Assembly: GCA_029250925.1 (NCBI GenBank)
Contig: JAQXEH010000049.1
Span: 1 to 64,000 of the forward strand
Length of the DNA stretch: 64,000 bases
Direction of reading: 5' to 3'
Source: Hellea sp.
GTDB taxonomy: Bacteria; Pseudomonadota; Alphaproteobacteria; Caulobacterales; Maricaulaceae
Part shown: in pieces, positions 52,705-62,460 of the stretch
Position numbering within the stretch: position 1 is the stretch's first letter
How the letters are laid out: the number at the start of each line of letters is the position of its first letter
Notes under the pieces: model-generated
Databases searched by the model: none
What the model was told of the DNA's origin: nothing
Seen by the model: the letters and a program-made list of their open reading frames with translations, nothing else
Program-made: the position numbers and the translations under genes

Positions 52705-53937
52705 ATGAACAAAAAAATATATATATTAGGTGGTTCGCAAACAGACTTTGCAGTCAACTGGAGCCGTTCAGAAAAAACTTTATATGACCTATTTTCGAAG
52801 GTGGTTCTGGACGGGCTTGAAAGTGCTAAGATGGAGGCGAAAGATATCGATGTTGGTCACGTTGGAAATTTCGTTGCAGAGCTATTCACCGGTCAGGGCA
52901 TGTTAGGCGGATATTTTGGTCATGTTCATAAAGATTTTTCAGGAATGCCTTCCTCTCGCCATGAAGGAGCTTGCGCTTCAGGATCCTTAGCAATTTTGGC
53001 TGCTATGTCAGACCTTGAAAGTGGAAGATATGAAACGGCTTGTGTGGTTGGAATTGAATTAATGAAAAACGTCCCCGGAACCACAGCTGCTAAAAACCTA
53101 GGTGCTGCCGCATGGGTTGGCCGTGAAGCAGTCGGTGCTAAATATTTATGGCCAGCGATGTTTTCAGATCTATGTGATGTTTATAATAATAGGTATGGCT
53201 TAAATTACGAACACCTTAACAAAATATCTAAAATAAATTTTTCTAATGCAAAAAATAATCCAAATGCTCAAACAAGAAATTGGTCATTTTCAGATAAAAG
53301 TTTTTCAACAAATGATGAATTCAATCCTGTCATTGAGGGATGGATGCGAAAACAAGATTGCGGACAGGTAACAGATGGAGGAGCAGTTATTATATTAGCC
53401 ACGGAAACATATGCGCATGATTACGCTTTAAAAAATGATATTAATATTGATAGCCTTCCCTATATCAAAGGCTGGGGCCACACCACAGCGCCATTATTGA
53501 TGAGTACAAAACTTACAGAAAATTCAGGGTCTGACTACGTATTTCCATGGACACGTAAAGCAATAACAGATGCTTACAAGCGAGCAGGAATAAGGGGGCC
53601 AAAAGATCTGGACGCCATAGAAACGCATGATTGTTTTTCTATAACTGAATATATGGCAATCGAACATTTTGGCATAACCAAACCGGGAGAGGCCTGGAAA
53701 GCGATTGAGGAGGGAATTATTGAAAAAAGTGGAGCATTGCCGATCAATCCTTCTGGCGGCCTAATTGGTCTGGGTCACCCTGTTGGAGCAACCGGAATAC
53801 GAATGGTTTTAGATGGAGCAAAGCAAACAACTGACAATGCCGAAGACATGCAAATCAATGGAGCCAAAACTATAGCTACCTATAATGTTGGAGGCTCTGG
53901 AACTACGAATGTATCTTTTATAGTAAGTACTAAATAA
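52705..53937 (+). CDS. SCP-x type thiolase (acetyl-CoA acetyltransferase)
   Basis: A 410-residue thiolase from an ATG at 52705 preceded by AGGGGA. The nucleophile Cys is in EGACASGSLAIL (near 91), a second Cys in THDCFSITEYM as in SCP2-thiolases, and the histidine in GGLIGLGHPVGATG. Its last strand has GGSGTTNVSF rather than CxGGG, as expected for this subgroup. Such enzymes cleave branched or sterol-type 3-oxoacyl-CoAs. Its stop overlaps the next thiolase ATG by one base. Confidence 0.9.
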   Translation: MNKKIYILGGSQTDFAVNWSRSEKTLYDLFSKVVLDGLESAKMEAKDIDVGHVGNFVAELFTGQGMLGGYFGHVHKDFSGMPSSRHEGACASGSLAILAAMSDLESGRYETACVVGIELMKNVPGTTAAKNLGAAAWVGREAVGAKYLWPAMFSDLCDVYNNRYGLNYEHLNKISKINFSNAKNNPNAQTRNWSFSDKSFSTNDEFNPVIEGWMRKQDCGQVTDGGAVIILATETYAHDYALKNDINIDSLPYIKGWGHTTAPLLMSTKLTENSGSDYVFPWTRKAITDAYKRAGIRGPKDLDAIETHDCFSITEYMAIEHFGITKPGEAWKAIEEGIIEKSGALPINPSGGLIGLGHPVGATGIRMVLDGAKQTTDNAEDMQINGAKTIATYNVGGSGTTNVSFIVSTK

Positions 53938-55172
53938 TGTTATCAAAAAATATTTATATTTATGATGCAGTGCGAACACCAAGAGCAAAAGGCAAGTCAG
54001 CAAGTTTAAAGAAACCAGGGGGGGCACTCTCAAAAGTATTACCGCATGATTTAATAAAGTATCTTGTAGAGGCGATAGAACAACGTAACCCTAATTCTGC
54101 AACAAATATAAATAGGTTGGCTCTTGGATGCGTAGGCCAAATAGGGCCCCAAGGCGGACACATTGCGCTTGTAAGTCGCTTGGCATCATCATTGTTAAAA
54201 AATGACATAACAGTGCGTACTCTTAATAACTACTGCGTATCAGGATTGAGTGCAGTATTTGAAGCTGCTCTATGGGCCCAAAATAGTTTTCAAGGTTTAA
54301 GTTTAGCAGGTGGAGTAGAAAGTTTATCTCAAGTTGGCTTTCTAGAAGATAAGGCTTCGTATTATAACGATCCCGATTTAATTAAAAAATTAAACTGGGC
54401 ACCCCCAGTAATGGGAGCAGAACTTATTGCTACAATTGATGGGTTAAAGAAATCTGATTTAGATGATATAACTTTACTATCACATCAAAGAGCAGAAAAT
54501 GCCTGGAATAAAGGTTTTTACGATAAAAGTGTCATCTCAATTCCTTACAATAACGGTGAGGAAATTCTGAAAAAAGATGCTCTCATAAAGCCTAACCTTA
54601 CGATTGAGAAATTAACACAGCTTAAACCATTTTTTGGAGCACAAGGTACACTTGGTTATGATGCTATGATGCTGAATCATTACCCTTACTTAAAAGAAAT
54701 AAAACATTTACACTCAATAGCAAATTGCCCAGGAATGGCAGACGGAGCATCCCTAATATTATTGGGAACAAAAGAGGCAGGTGATAAAATAGGGTTAAAA
54801 CCTCGGGCCAGAATAGTTGACTTTACTGAAACTGCTGATAGCCCAGTTATACAGTTGAGCGCTGGCTTTAAAGCCATGGAAAAACTTTTACACAATCAAA
54901 AAATGAATGTAAATGATATTGATAGATATGAATTTATGGAAGCCTTTGCCGCTCTCCCAGTGAAATTTTTAAATACCTATAATGTCGATATTAATAAAGT
55001 TAACGTTAATGGGGGGCATCTAGCTATGGGTCACCCCATGGGTGCAACTGGTGCCATACTAATTACTACGTTACTAAATGAATTAGAATATTCTAATGCT
55101 CAAAAAGGAATGGTTGTAGCACAAGCTGGCGGAGGCATTGGTGCGGCAATGATAATTGAGCGCGTTAATTAA
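53937..55172 (+). CDS. Thiolase (FadA/acetyl-CoA acetyltransferase type) lacking the second catalytic Cys
   Basis: A 411-residue thiolase of the classical acetyl-CoA C-acyltransferase branch. The nucleophile Cys is present in LNNYCVSGLSAV (near 99), the His in NGGHLAMGHPMGATGA. The general acid/base Cys normally in CIGGGxG is changed: the region reads VVAQAGGGIGAAMIIERV, so Gln stands in place of Cys. It may be slower or work on different substrates. It overlaps the SCP-x gene by one base and precedes the tannase-like gene by 13 bases. Confidence 0.88.
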   Translation: MLSKNIYIYDAVRTPRAKGKSASLKKPGGALSKVLPHDLIKYLVEAIEQRNPNSATNINRLALGCVGQIGPQGGHIALVSRLASSLLKNDITVRTLNNYCVSGLSAVFEAALWAQNSFQGLSLAGGVESLSQVGFLEDKASYYNDPDLIKKLNWAPPVMGAELIATIDGLKKSDLDDITLLSHQRAENAWNKGFYDKSVISIPYNNGEEILKKDALIKPNLTIEKLTQLKPFFGAQGTLGYDAMMLNHYPYLKEIKHLHSIANCPGMADGASLILLGTKEAGDKIGLKPRARIVDFTETADSPVIQLSAGFKAMEKLLHNQKMNVNDIDRYEFMEAFAALPVKFLNTYNVDINKVNVNGGHLAMGHPMGATGAILITTLLNELEYSNAQKGMVVAQAGGGIGAAMIIERVN

Positions 55173-55185
55173 AGGAAGATTTCAT

Positions 55186-56694
55186 ATGCATGCAATCTTG
55201 ATATTACTCATATCTTTTTTTGTTTTTTTAAATAATCAGGGGATTGAAACAAAACAACCGGTTGATCTCACAATAAAAACCTCATGCATAAACCTAGGTG
55301 ACGGTGAGCTAAGCACTATTGCAATAAATTTAAAGTCATCAATTATCGAAAAAAAAGATGGACTGCCTGAATATTGTAAAGTCACGGGTACAATATTACC
55401 GAGTATAGGTTTCGAGGCACGGTACCCTATTGCGAACTGGAATAAAAAATACTTTCAAGCCGGCTGCGGAGGGTTTTGCGGCGTTGTTTTACCCGATAAA
55501 AAAACAAGATCAAATTCAATAAATCATGCTCTTAAAAAAGGATATGCTACTATTACAGCAGACTCTGGGCATCAATCACCTCATATTGGCGATGCTAGCT
55601 GGGCAAAAAATAATCTAGAGGGTCAGGAAATTTATGCCCATAAAAATTTACCCCTAACCTATAATTTTGGACAACATCTTGTCGATGTTATTTACAATAA
55701 GAGAACTACTTTTTCATATTTTTCAGGTTGTTCTAATGGAGGAAGAATTGGCGCTATTGCAGCTCAACGTTACCCAGAACTCTTTGACGGTATAATAAGT
55801 GGCTGTCCTATCGTCAATTTATCAATGAATGGTGGGGTTTTCGGAGCATGGGTATTGCAATCAATGACAAGAAAAGATGGAAGCTTGAAAATAAATCATG
55901 AATTTATATCAAAATTAAGGCTTCTCGAAGATAATGCACTTTACGAATGCGATTATATTGACGGCTATAAAGATGGAATTATTGCTGAACCAGAAAACTG
56001 TAAACTTACACTAGAAAGAATAAACTTATGCGTTCAAACTGAGAAGGAGGATTGCTTAACTCATGAAGAGTTAAGTGTTGTAAAAAAATGGTACAAGGGG
56101 CCAACAGACAATAAAGGGAAACAAATATTTCCTGGAATGCCCCCTGGTAGTGAACGTTATTGGGGATATTGGTACCTCGGTACTAACAAAAGTCCAGGGC
56201 CCGGAACATTATTAGCAGATGGTTATGGAAAATATCTAGCTTATCCTTCAATTAATGATGATTTCAACTCATTAACTTTTGACTTCAGTAATGATGTGAA
56301 CTCGTTGAATGAACGCGGAAAACTCTACAATGCATTAGATCCAGATTTAGAAAAGTTCAAAAAATCGGGCGGTAAAATGATAATGTGGCATGGCTCGGCA
56401 GACCCCCTTGTCATTCCTAAACAAAGCATAAATTATTATGTTTCAGTTGTAGATAAAATGGGAAGTTATCAAAACGTTAATTCATTCTTTCGTTTATTTA
56501 TGGCTCCAGGTTTGGGTCATTGCTGGGAGAAGCCAGCAAATGCCCCTGATACACTAAACATGCTTGAGGCCCTTGAGGATTGGGTTGAACTTGATAAAGC
56601 CCCTGATGTCATCATCGCAAAACAGTATGATGATAGTGAACTCGCAATCAGAACAGCCCAACTGAGGCCCTACCCCCTGAAACCTTCCTACTAA
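55186..56694 (+). CDS. Secreted tannase/feruloyl-esterase family hydrolase
   Basis: A 502-residue serine esterase. I use the ATG at 55186: AAGGA stands nine bases upstream and the result is a signal peptide (MHAILILLISFFVFLNN). Catalytic elements are the Ser in FSGCSNGGRIGAIAA, the Asp in HGSADPLVIP and the His in GLGHCWEKP. Cysteines flank the triad (CGGFCG, GCPI), as in the family. Tannase-fold enzymes cut gallate, ferulate or MHET-type esters. It is last in a thiolase-thiolase-esterase operon and is followed by a strong terminator. Confidence 0.9.
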   Translation: MHAILILLISFFVFLNNQGIETKQPVDLTIKTSCINLGDGELSTIAINLKSSIIEKKDGLPEYCKVTGTILPSIGFEARYPIANWNKKYFQAGCGGFCGVVLPDKKTRSNSINHALKKGYATITADSGHQSPHIGDASWAKNNLEGQEIYAHKNLPLTYNFGQHLVDVIYNKRTTFSYFSGCSNGGRIGAIAAQRYPELFDGIISGCPIVNLSMNGGVFGAWVLQSMTRKDGSLKINHEFISKLRLLEDNALYECDYIDGYKDGIIAEPENCKLTLERINLCVQTEKEDCLTHEELSVVKKWYKGPTDNKGKQIFPGMPPGSERYWGYWYLGTNKSPGPGTLLADGYGKYLAYPSINDDFNSLTFDFSNDVNSLNERGKLYNALDPDLEKFKKSGGKMIMWHGSADPLVIPKQSINYYVSVVDKMGSYQNVNSFFRLFMAPGLGHCWEKPANAPDTLNMLEALEDWVELDKAPDVIIAKQYDDSELAIRTAQLRPYPLKPSY

Positions 56695-56700
56695 ACAAAA

Positions 56701-56724
56701 AAAACCGAGGTAAACCTCGGTTTT
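56701..56724. terminator. Bidirectional Rho-independent terminator
   Basis: AAAACCGAGG, loop TAAA, CCTCGGTTTT make a 10-bp stem with a T-run on the plus strand (TTTTT to 56725) and a T-run on the minus strand (preceding AAAAAAAA). It stands between the plus-strand esterase operon (stop at 56694) and the end of the minus-strand second TonB receptor (56751), serving both. Confidence 0.92.
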
Positions 56725-56750
56725 TCAATAAATATAAACTTAAATTTAAA

Positions 56751-59045
56751 CTAGAAATTATAATCTAATTTAAATGTAATATTCCTGGGACGTGCATAAA
56801 TGGCATCGTAACCAATACCATCCAGTGCACCTCCAGATGCTAATTGAACAAATGTTCTGGCTAAAGGTAAAGTCCCGCCAATTACCTTTATTCTTTCATT
56901 CGTAAGGTTATCTGCAATAACTGATAAACGCCAGTTTCCGTCTTTACTAGCTAGACCAAGAACACCACTAAGCTTAGTAAAACCATCTTCGACTAAGTTA
57001 TTATCTAAATTGGTTACAAGAAAATAGCTTGAAGATGTATCTACATTCACATTAAAATCCATTTCTAAGCCATCAGAAATATCTCTAGTGTAATCCAAAC
57101 CAAAATTAGTTGAAAACTCTGGAGCATAAGGAACTGTAAATCCGCTTCTATCACAAAAAGTACCATTTGTTGGCGCTTCTTGATATGCACACTGGCTATC
57201 TGGGAAATTAGTATATTTATAGTCGAGATATGCTGCAGATCCATAAAACTCGAGATTATCACTTATTAAGAACCTCGCGTCAGCTTCAATACCTTTTACC
57301 TTAGCCGCAGATGCATTTTGGACTAAAAAGCCTAATACTCCATCAAAAATATTTGTTTGCAAGTCATCATAATCTGTTTGGAATAAACTAACATTCATTC
57401 TAGCTCGATCCGAATTAAACTTCATACCTAATTCGTAGTTTGTAGCTTTTTCCCCATCGAACTCAAAGGTTCCAGGATTGCCAATACCCGGTGTCCCTGG
57501 AATAGAGTTACTACGAATATCAAATCCACCAGCTTTAGAACCCTGAGTATATGAGGCATGTAACATCATATTATCAGAAGCCTTATATTGCAATCTTACT
57601 AAAGGATCAAAACTATCCTCCTTACGATTGCCTGAAATCTCATGAGCACCAACATTTAAGACGCCTGCCCATAAAGCAGCTAATGTAGGCGCATTTGGTG
57701 CTGGGTTACTTGGTAATGCTTCAATATCAAGATCACGTGAACCAGATTTGCTTTCATGAGAAAATCTTGCACCGGCCGTTAAAGTTAATTTATCAGATAT
57801 ATTATAATCACCCTGGGCAAACGCAGAAAATAAGTCCGAAGATTGCTCATATTCACGATCCCAATAAGAATCCACTAGTAACGATACTGGGGGACCCGCG
57901 AGATTAAGAAAGCTACCTAAAAAGACTTGGTCAGTAACATCAACTTTTCCATTTTGATAGAAAACACCTGCAATATAATCAAAAGTTTCTCCGCCGGGAG
58001 AAGCAATTCTGAATTCTTGGGAAAACTGACTATATTTTTCAGTCTGATTAGTACCATCAAGAATTTCCAGCCCTACATAATCAACATCCACTATTTCTTT
58101 GGTGTCATACTCAACAAATCCAGTAACAGAAGTTAAGGTGTGATCTCCGTAGTCATAATTAGCTGTTAAAACACCATTATACATTTCGTTGTTACTCTCA
58201 ACATCACCGCTAGATCTGACCCAATCTTCATCTGTTTCAACTGCTATAGGACCAGCAAATACAAGGCCATAGCCATCTTGAGGGTTTAGCGCTTCCATTG
58301 CATAACCAAAGCTATCAAAAGAAGCATATTCAGCTTTAAAGTGAACATCTAAAGGGCCACCATCATCATATGCCAGCTGACCGCGAAGATAAAACTCTTC
58401 TCTTGCTGGCTCATTTCTTTGCAGACGAGTATTTTCTATCCAGCCATCCATATCACGATAAGACGCCGTTAAACGTCCATTAAGATTTTCGGATAAAGGT
58501 CCAGACACAACCCCTAGTATTTGAGTTTCTTCTTGTTCAATTTCATAGGAAGCCGATAACTTTCCCTCAAACTCATCAGTAGGCTTCGCAGAAACAACAT
58601 TTACAGCACCAGCAATTGCATTTTTACCAAACAATGTAGGCTGAGGACCTCGTAATACTTCAACTCTTTCCAAATCAACTAATGGAGTTCTAACAAGCTG
58701 GCTTCTTCCATAAGATATACCGTCGAAATATAATCCAACAGATTGCTCGAAACCCTTATTATTACCTGTAGTAACGCCCCGTATCATGAGTGTTGTATCA
58801 ATTTGGTTCTCTTGAATGTTAAAATTAGGGACAGAGGCAGACAAATCCATCATACTATCTATACTTCTATTTTCTATAGTAGCTCCTGTTACAGCCGAAA
58901 TAGAAATAGGCACTTCTTGAAGCCCCTGCTCTCGCTTTTGAGATGTAACAATAATTTCATCAAGTGTTTGTGCAAATACCGTTTGAGATGGAACTGCTAT
59001 TGAAAGCGCTAATATGGATGCACTAATTAAATTGGATTTTGTCAT
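56751..59045 (-). CDS. TonB-dependent outer-membrane receptor (second)
   Basis: A 764-residue receptor. The ATG at 59045 follows AAGGGGGAAATTT, so it is preferred over the upstream one at 59072; it gives a signal peptide (MTKSNLISASILALSIAVPSQTVFAQ). TonB box and plug: LDEIIVTSQKREQGLQEVPISISAV (about 28-52) and LVDLERVEVLRGPQPTLFGKNAIAGAVNVVSAKP in order (near 125-155). It ends with ITFKLDYNF. The LFGKNAIAGAVN type of plug is frequent in receptors of Sphingomonas-like degraders. It is downstream of the CoA ligase gene by 133 bases; the ligand is unknown. Confidence 0.95.
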   Translation of the reverse strand: MTKSNLISASILALSIAVPSQTVFAQTLDEIIVTSQKREQGLQEVPISISAVTGATIENRSIDSMMDLSASVPNFNIQENQIDTTLMIRGVTTGNNKGFEQSVGLYFDGISYGRSQLVRTPLVDLERVEVLRGPQPTLFGKNAIAGAVNVVSAKPTDEFEGKLSASYEIEQEETQILGVVSGPLSENLNGRLTASYRDMDGWIENTRLQRNEPAREEFYLRGQLAYDDGGPLDVHFKAEYASFDSFGYAMEALNPQDGYGLVFAGPIAVETDEDWVRSSGDVESNNEMYNGVLTANYDYGDHTLTSVTGFVEYDTKEIVDVDYVGLEILDGTNQTEKYSQFSQEFRIASPGGETFDYIAGVFYQNGKVDVTDQVFLGSFLNLAGPPVSLLVDSYWDREYEQSSDLFSAFAQGDYNISDKLTLTAGARFSHESKSGSRDLDIEALPSNPAPNAPTLAALWAGVLNVGAHEISGNRKEDSFDPLVRLQYKASDNMMLHASYTQGSKAGGFDIRSNSIPGTPGIGNPGTFEFDGEKATNYELGMKFNSDRARMNVSLFQTDYDDLQTNIFDGVLGFLVQNASAAKVKGIEADARFLISDNLEFYGSAAYLDYKYTNFPDSQCAYQEAPTNGTFCDRSGFTVPYAPEFSTNFGLDYTRDISDGLEMDFNVNVDTSSSYFLVTNLDNNLVEDGFTKLSGVLGLASKDGNWRLSVIADNLTNERIKVIGGTLPLARTFVQLASGGALDGIGYDAIYARPRNITFKLDYNF

Positions 59046-59177
59046 AAATTTCCCCCTTAGAATCTTTGACATGTATATATACCACAGAAAGCTATTTCAG
59101 ATCTTTCGTTCATGCAAGTAAGAAGTGACAATTTAATAATAACTGTTATATTATTGCCACAATAATTATGATTGATT

Positions 59178-60845
59178 TTAAAGCTTTATTAATTTTGCTA
59201 ATTCACTTCGAACTACTTTATTCATAGCATTTCGTGGCAATGATTTTATTATAAGTAATTTTTCTGGCCATTTAAATTTAGCAACTTTTAACTCTTCTAA
59301 ATATGAGCAAATATCTAACAATGTCAGTATTTGACCTTCATTTAGTACAATAACTGCACATACCTTTTCGCCCATTATATTATCAGGATATGCAACCACA
59401 ACCGCTTCAGAAATTTTCTTATGGGAAGAAATTAATTCATCGAGTTCCTCAGGAGAAATATTTACTCCGCCGCGGACTATAAGAGATTTACATCTACCTA
59501 CAAATTTATAGAACTGATTATTTTCACCGCTTATCTCAAAAAGATCACCACTTCTGAAGTATCCATCTAAGCTAAAAGCTTTTTTATTGTCTTTAGGCGA
59601 ATTATAATACCCATCAAAAACGGTAACACCCGATATAAGTAATTCTCCCGGAACATTAGGCTTAACAATCTCGGATCCTGTTTCAAGGTCTATTAATTTT
59701 GTCTTTATTTGTTTGGATATTCTATTATCCCATTCAAATTCATCTCGACCAAATCTTGGGAAAAATGAAGCTCTTAATTCAGGCTCTAGCACATCACTTG
59801 AGCTACTTAAAATTGCCATGCCTTCATTTGAACCAAATATATTTATTATATTAACATCAAATTCATCTTCAAACCCTTGTACCATTTCCTTGCTTAGAGG
59901 AGCACTACCTGATCCAATGACACGCAAAGAGGATAAATCAAAGTTAGCTTTAATTTGCTCTTTGGTTTGTAACAAACGTGTGAGAACAGCTGGTGGAGCA
60001 ATGGTATATTCAACTTTTTCATTTTGAATTTGTGATAAATAAACTTTTGGATCAAACGGATGATGAAGTATTAACCTACCCCTAATTTTTAGCCAATAAA
60101 ATAAAAATCCACCTATGGCTGCCATATTAATAAAGGGAAATGGGTTTAGCATCACAGCGCCAGTTTTTAGTTTAATTGCATCTTCACTTGCGAGGGTTGA
60201 TGACAACCAGTGATTATGACTACGGGGAACGCCCTTAGATCTACCTGTGGTACCAGAGGTCCAGCAAATAGTCATAATGTCGTTAGCATTAATATTTATG
60301 GATTTCTTATATTTCGAATAATCATTTGACCCTTTATCTTTAAATTCAAATGCACCTCCAGTACCAAATAGTAGTTTTTTACAGTTCTTATCGAATATAG
60401 CACCTTGAGTACTCCCAAACTCTGTATTCTTAAATTCTTTGAAAGAAATATATGCCTTTGGTTTTATAGTATCACCGATAAACTTTAATTCATGATGGCC
60501 ATATTCCATTGCTACTGGGCTTATTATTAAGCCAAGCCTTGATGCAGCTAGATAAACTAGTACAATTTCGACGACATTGGGCATTTGCAAAATTATTTTA
60601 TCATTTTGTCGCAAACCGTTAACATATAAGCAATAAGCTATATGATCTACATGTGCCTCCAATTCAGAAAAGGATAAGCGCAATAAATCGCCTGAAACCA
60701 TATTATCTCGATTAAACGGATCACATATTGCTAATGAATTAGGGCTTTCTTTAACAGCAGAAGCAAATAAAGAATTTAGAGTAACCTCACCCCACCATCC
60801 AGCTTTAACGTATTTTGATATAATATCTGGGGCTGTTGTTTGCAT
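59178..60845 (-). CDS. Class I adenylate-forming enzyme (acyl-CoA ligase)
   Basis: A 555-residue ANL-superfamily ligase. It has the P-loop-like TICWTSGTTGRSKGVPRSHNHW near 193, the A5 region NIFGSNEGM, and the C-terminal YFRSGDLFEISGENNQFYKFVGRCKSLIVRGGVNISPEELDE followed by LPRNAMNKVVRSEL with the catalytic lysine. It activates a carboxylate as acyl-AMP then CoA thioester. Substrate is undetermined; context points to aryl or branched-chain acids. It is 65 bases downstream of the thiolase-like gene. Confidence 0.88.
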   Translation of the reverse strand: MQTTAPDIISKYVKAGWWGEVTLNSLFASAVKESPNSLAICDPFNRDNMVSGDLLRLSFSELEAHVDHIAYCLYVNGLRQNDKIILQMPNVVEIVLVYLAASRLGLIISPVAMEYGHHELKFIGDTIKPKAYISFKEFKNTEFGSTQGAIFDKNCKKLLFGTGGAFEFKDKGSNDYSKYKKSININANDIMTICWTSGTTGRSKGVPRSHNHWLSSTLASEDAIKLKTGAVMLNPFPFINMAAIGGFLFYWLKIRGRLILHHPFDPKVYLSQIQNEKVEYTIAPPAVLTRLLQTKEQIKANFDLSSLRVIGSGSAPLSKEMVQGFEDEFDVNIINIFGSNEGMAILSSSSDVLEPELRASFFPRFGRDEFEWDNRISKQIKTKLIDLETGSEIVKPNVPGELLISGVTVFDGYYNSPKDNKKAFSLDGYFRSGDLFEISGENNQFYKFVGRCKSLIVRGGVNISPEELDELISSHKKISEAVVVAYPDNIMGEKVCAVIVLNEGQILTLLDICSYLEELKVAKFKWPEKLLIIKSLPRNAMNKVVRSELAKLIKL

Positions 60846-60910
60846 TGATAATATCCACAGGTTCTCTAATTTTTGTCCTACTATACACTAAACATCATAT
60901 TAAATAATTT

Positions 60911-62458
60911 TTATAAATTTAAATCAATAATATAATTATATCCCGACTCATGTGAAAACTTAGCATGTTTTCCAACGACATCTATATTTTTAGAAAGTAA
61001 ATTTAACATATTGTAATTATTAGATTTTATCTTAGCTAAAATTCTTCCTTGATCATTTTTAGCAATAACATAACCGGACTCAGGGGTATCTCTGTTATAC
61101 CGAATACAAAAGCCTTCAATCTTGGCTTCGCAGTCTTCCTCAAGCAAATTAACGAAAGGTCTGTTATCAATAAACCTTTGATCATCACGATTATCAATTA
61201 TAGCCCAATCAGCGGGAGCATTTGTGGAGTATATTCCAGATGACTCTTTACTCATAAATCCACCATTTGCTAAAACTAATCCGTAAGATCCTCTATCCTT
61301 GCGTAGACTTTGGACCAATGAGGCTATTCCATGCGAAGAATAATTATTTCCTGGTCCACCAAAAAAAGGAAGGCCGCCCGTCACAGTTAAGCACTCTTGA
61401 GTTGGATCAATTCCCAATACCTCAGCAGCTAAAATTAATACTATTGGAAAACAACTATAAATTTCTTTGTAATCAATATCGTTTGCATTTAGTTTTGAGC
61501 TTTCCAAAGCCTTATTAATAACCAAATTTATTGCATCAGATTTAGATATATCAGGCCGATGTGTTACAAATGTATCCTCAATGTTAGAATATCCATGCAA
61601 ATAAACCCATTTCTCCTGAGGTATAGATAATTTTTTCGCTTTTCTAACCGTAGTTAATATTATAGCTGCAGATTGGTTTACGGCGTCTTGAGCCATACTC
61701 CATTTAAAATAATTATTATATAACCTGTAGTTTCGCCTTGAGGGTGTTGAGAGAAATGATGGTGACAGATGTTTTGGAAACTGAGCGTATTCATTTTTAG
61801 AAGCAACTTCAGATAATTTAGAAAGAATTTTGCTCGTATATTCCGCATAGTCAGTAACAGACACCTTGAGCCTAGATCTTAACCCCTCCTCCATACTTGC
61901 GTATGTTTGAGGTGGCAGGCCCAAACCATTTTTCAACTCGTATTCAGTTATGAAGTCTGTTTTTGGACCACTATCAGATATACTGAAATCTTCATTCGAT
62001 GCCCAGTTTAGCTTTTCTCCCAACTTAATGGCTCTTTTAAGTGCTCCGTTTACTTCTCCTCCAGCTATAACAGCGAACTCTATCTCGTTATTATATAGCT
62101 TTTCTGAAATTCTTGAAACTTGAAATTGGGGCTGTTCTCCGCCTGCACTTGTATACAATATATTTTTAGGTTTAATTTTTAAGCCCCGCATAACAGCAGC
62201 AGGCAAATTAATAATTTTTCCAAAGGGATCATAGGACATTGGTAGAGAGTCTGGAAATGTTCGAATTATAGCAGCATAGTCTATCTCTTCTTTTAAATCG
62301 ACATCAGAAGCATCACAGAGTGCAACTTCAATTGCTTCTTTTATAATTTCTACTGGGTTTGGGGCTTCGTTTAATTCTAAACCGTTCCAATGCTTAACAA
62401 CTTGTCCTACACCAACAATAATTGGAAGATTATCATTTATATCAAAACTTTCTTTCAA
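60911..62458 (-). CDS. Thiolase-like protein (long SCP-x relative, nucleophile Cys absent)
   Basis: A 515-residue thiolase-fold protein. It resembles long bacterial proteins annotated as acetyl-CoA acetyltransferase: LPIIVGVGQVV at 11-21, EIYSCFPIVLILAAEVLG with a conserved Cys, and GGLPFFGGPGNNYSSHGIASLV. The usual nucleophile site reads YTSAGGEQPQFQV, with no Cys. So it may not be a standard thiolase; it may act in a different C-C bond step or as a subunit. It directly adjoins the CoA ligase that runs off the window (2 bases). Confidence 0.82.
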   Translation of the reverse strand: MKESFDINDNLPIIVGVGQVVKHWNGLELNEAPNPVEIIKEAIEVALCDASDVDLKEEIDYAAIIRTFPDSLPMSYDPFGKIINLPAAVMRGLKIKPKNILYTSAGGEQPQFQVSRISEKLYNNEIEFAVIAGGEVNGALKRAIKLGEKLNWASNEDFSISDSGPKTDFITEYELKNGLGLPPQTYASMEEGLRSRLKVSVTDYAEYTSKILSKLSEVASKNEYAQFPKHLSPSFLSTPSRRNYRLYNNYFKWSMAQDAVNQSAAIILTTVRKAKKLSIPQEKWVYLHGYSNIEDTFVTHRPDISKSDAINLVINKALESSKLNANDIDYKEIYSCFPIVLILAAEVLGIDPTQECLTVTGGLPFFGGPGNNYSSHGIASLVQSLRKDRGSYGLVLANGGFMSKESSGIYSTNAPADWAIIDNRDDQRFIDNRPFVNLLEEDCEAKIEGFCIRYNRDTPESGYVIAKNDQGRILAKIKSNNYNMLNLLSKNIDVVGKHAKFSHESGYNYIIDLNL

Positions 62459-62460
62459 TT

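Noticed and set aside
59140-59160. AATAATA...TATTATT inverted repeat upstream of the second TonB receptor
   Set aside because: Pure A/T arms with a 7-base gap are expected by chance in such AT-rich DNA.
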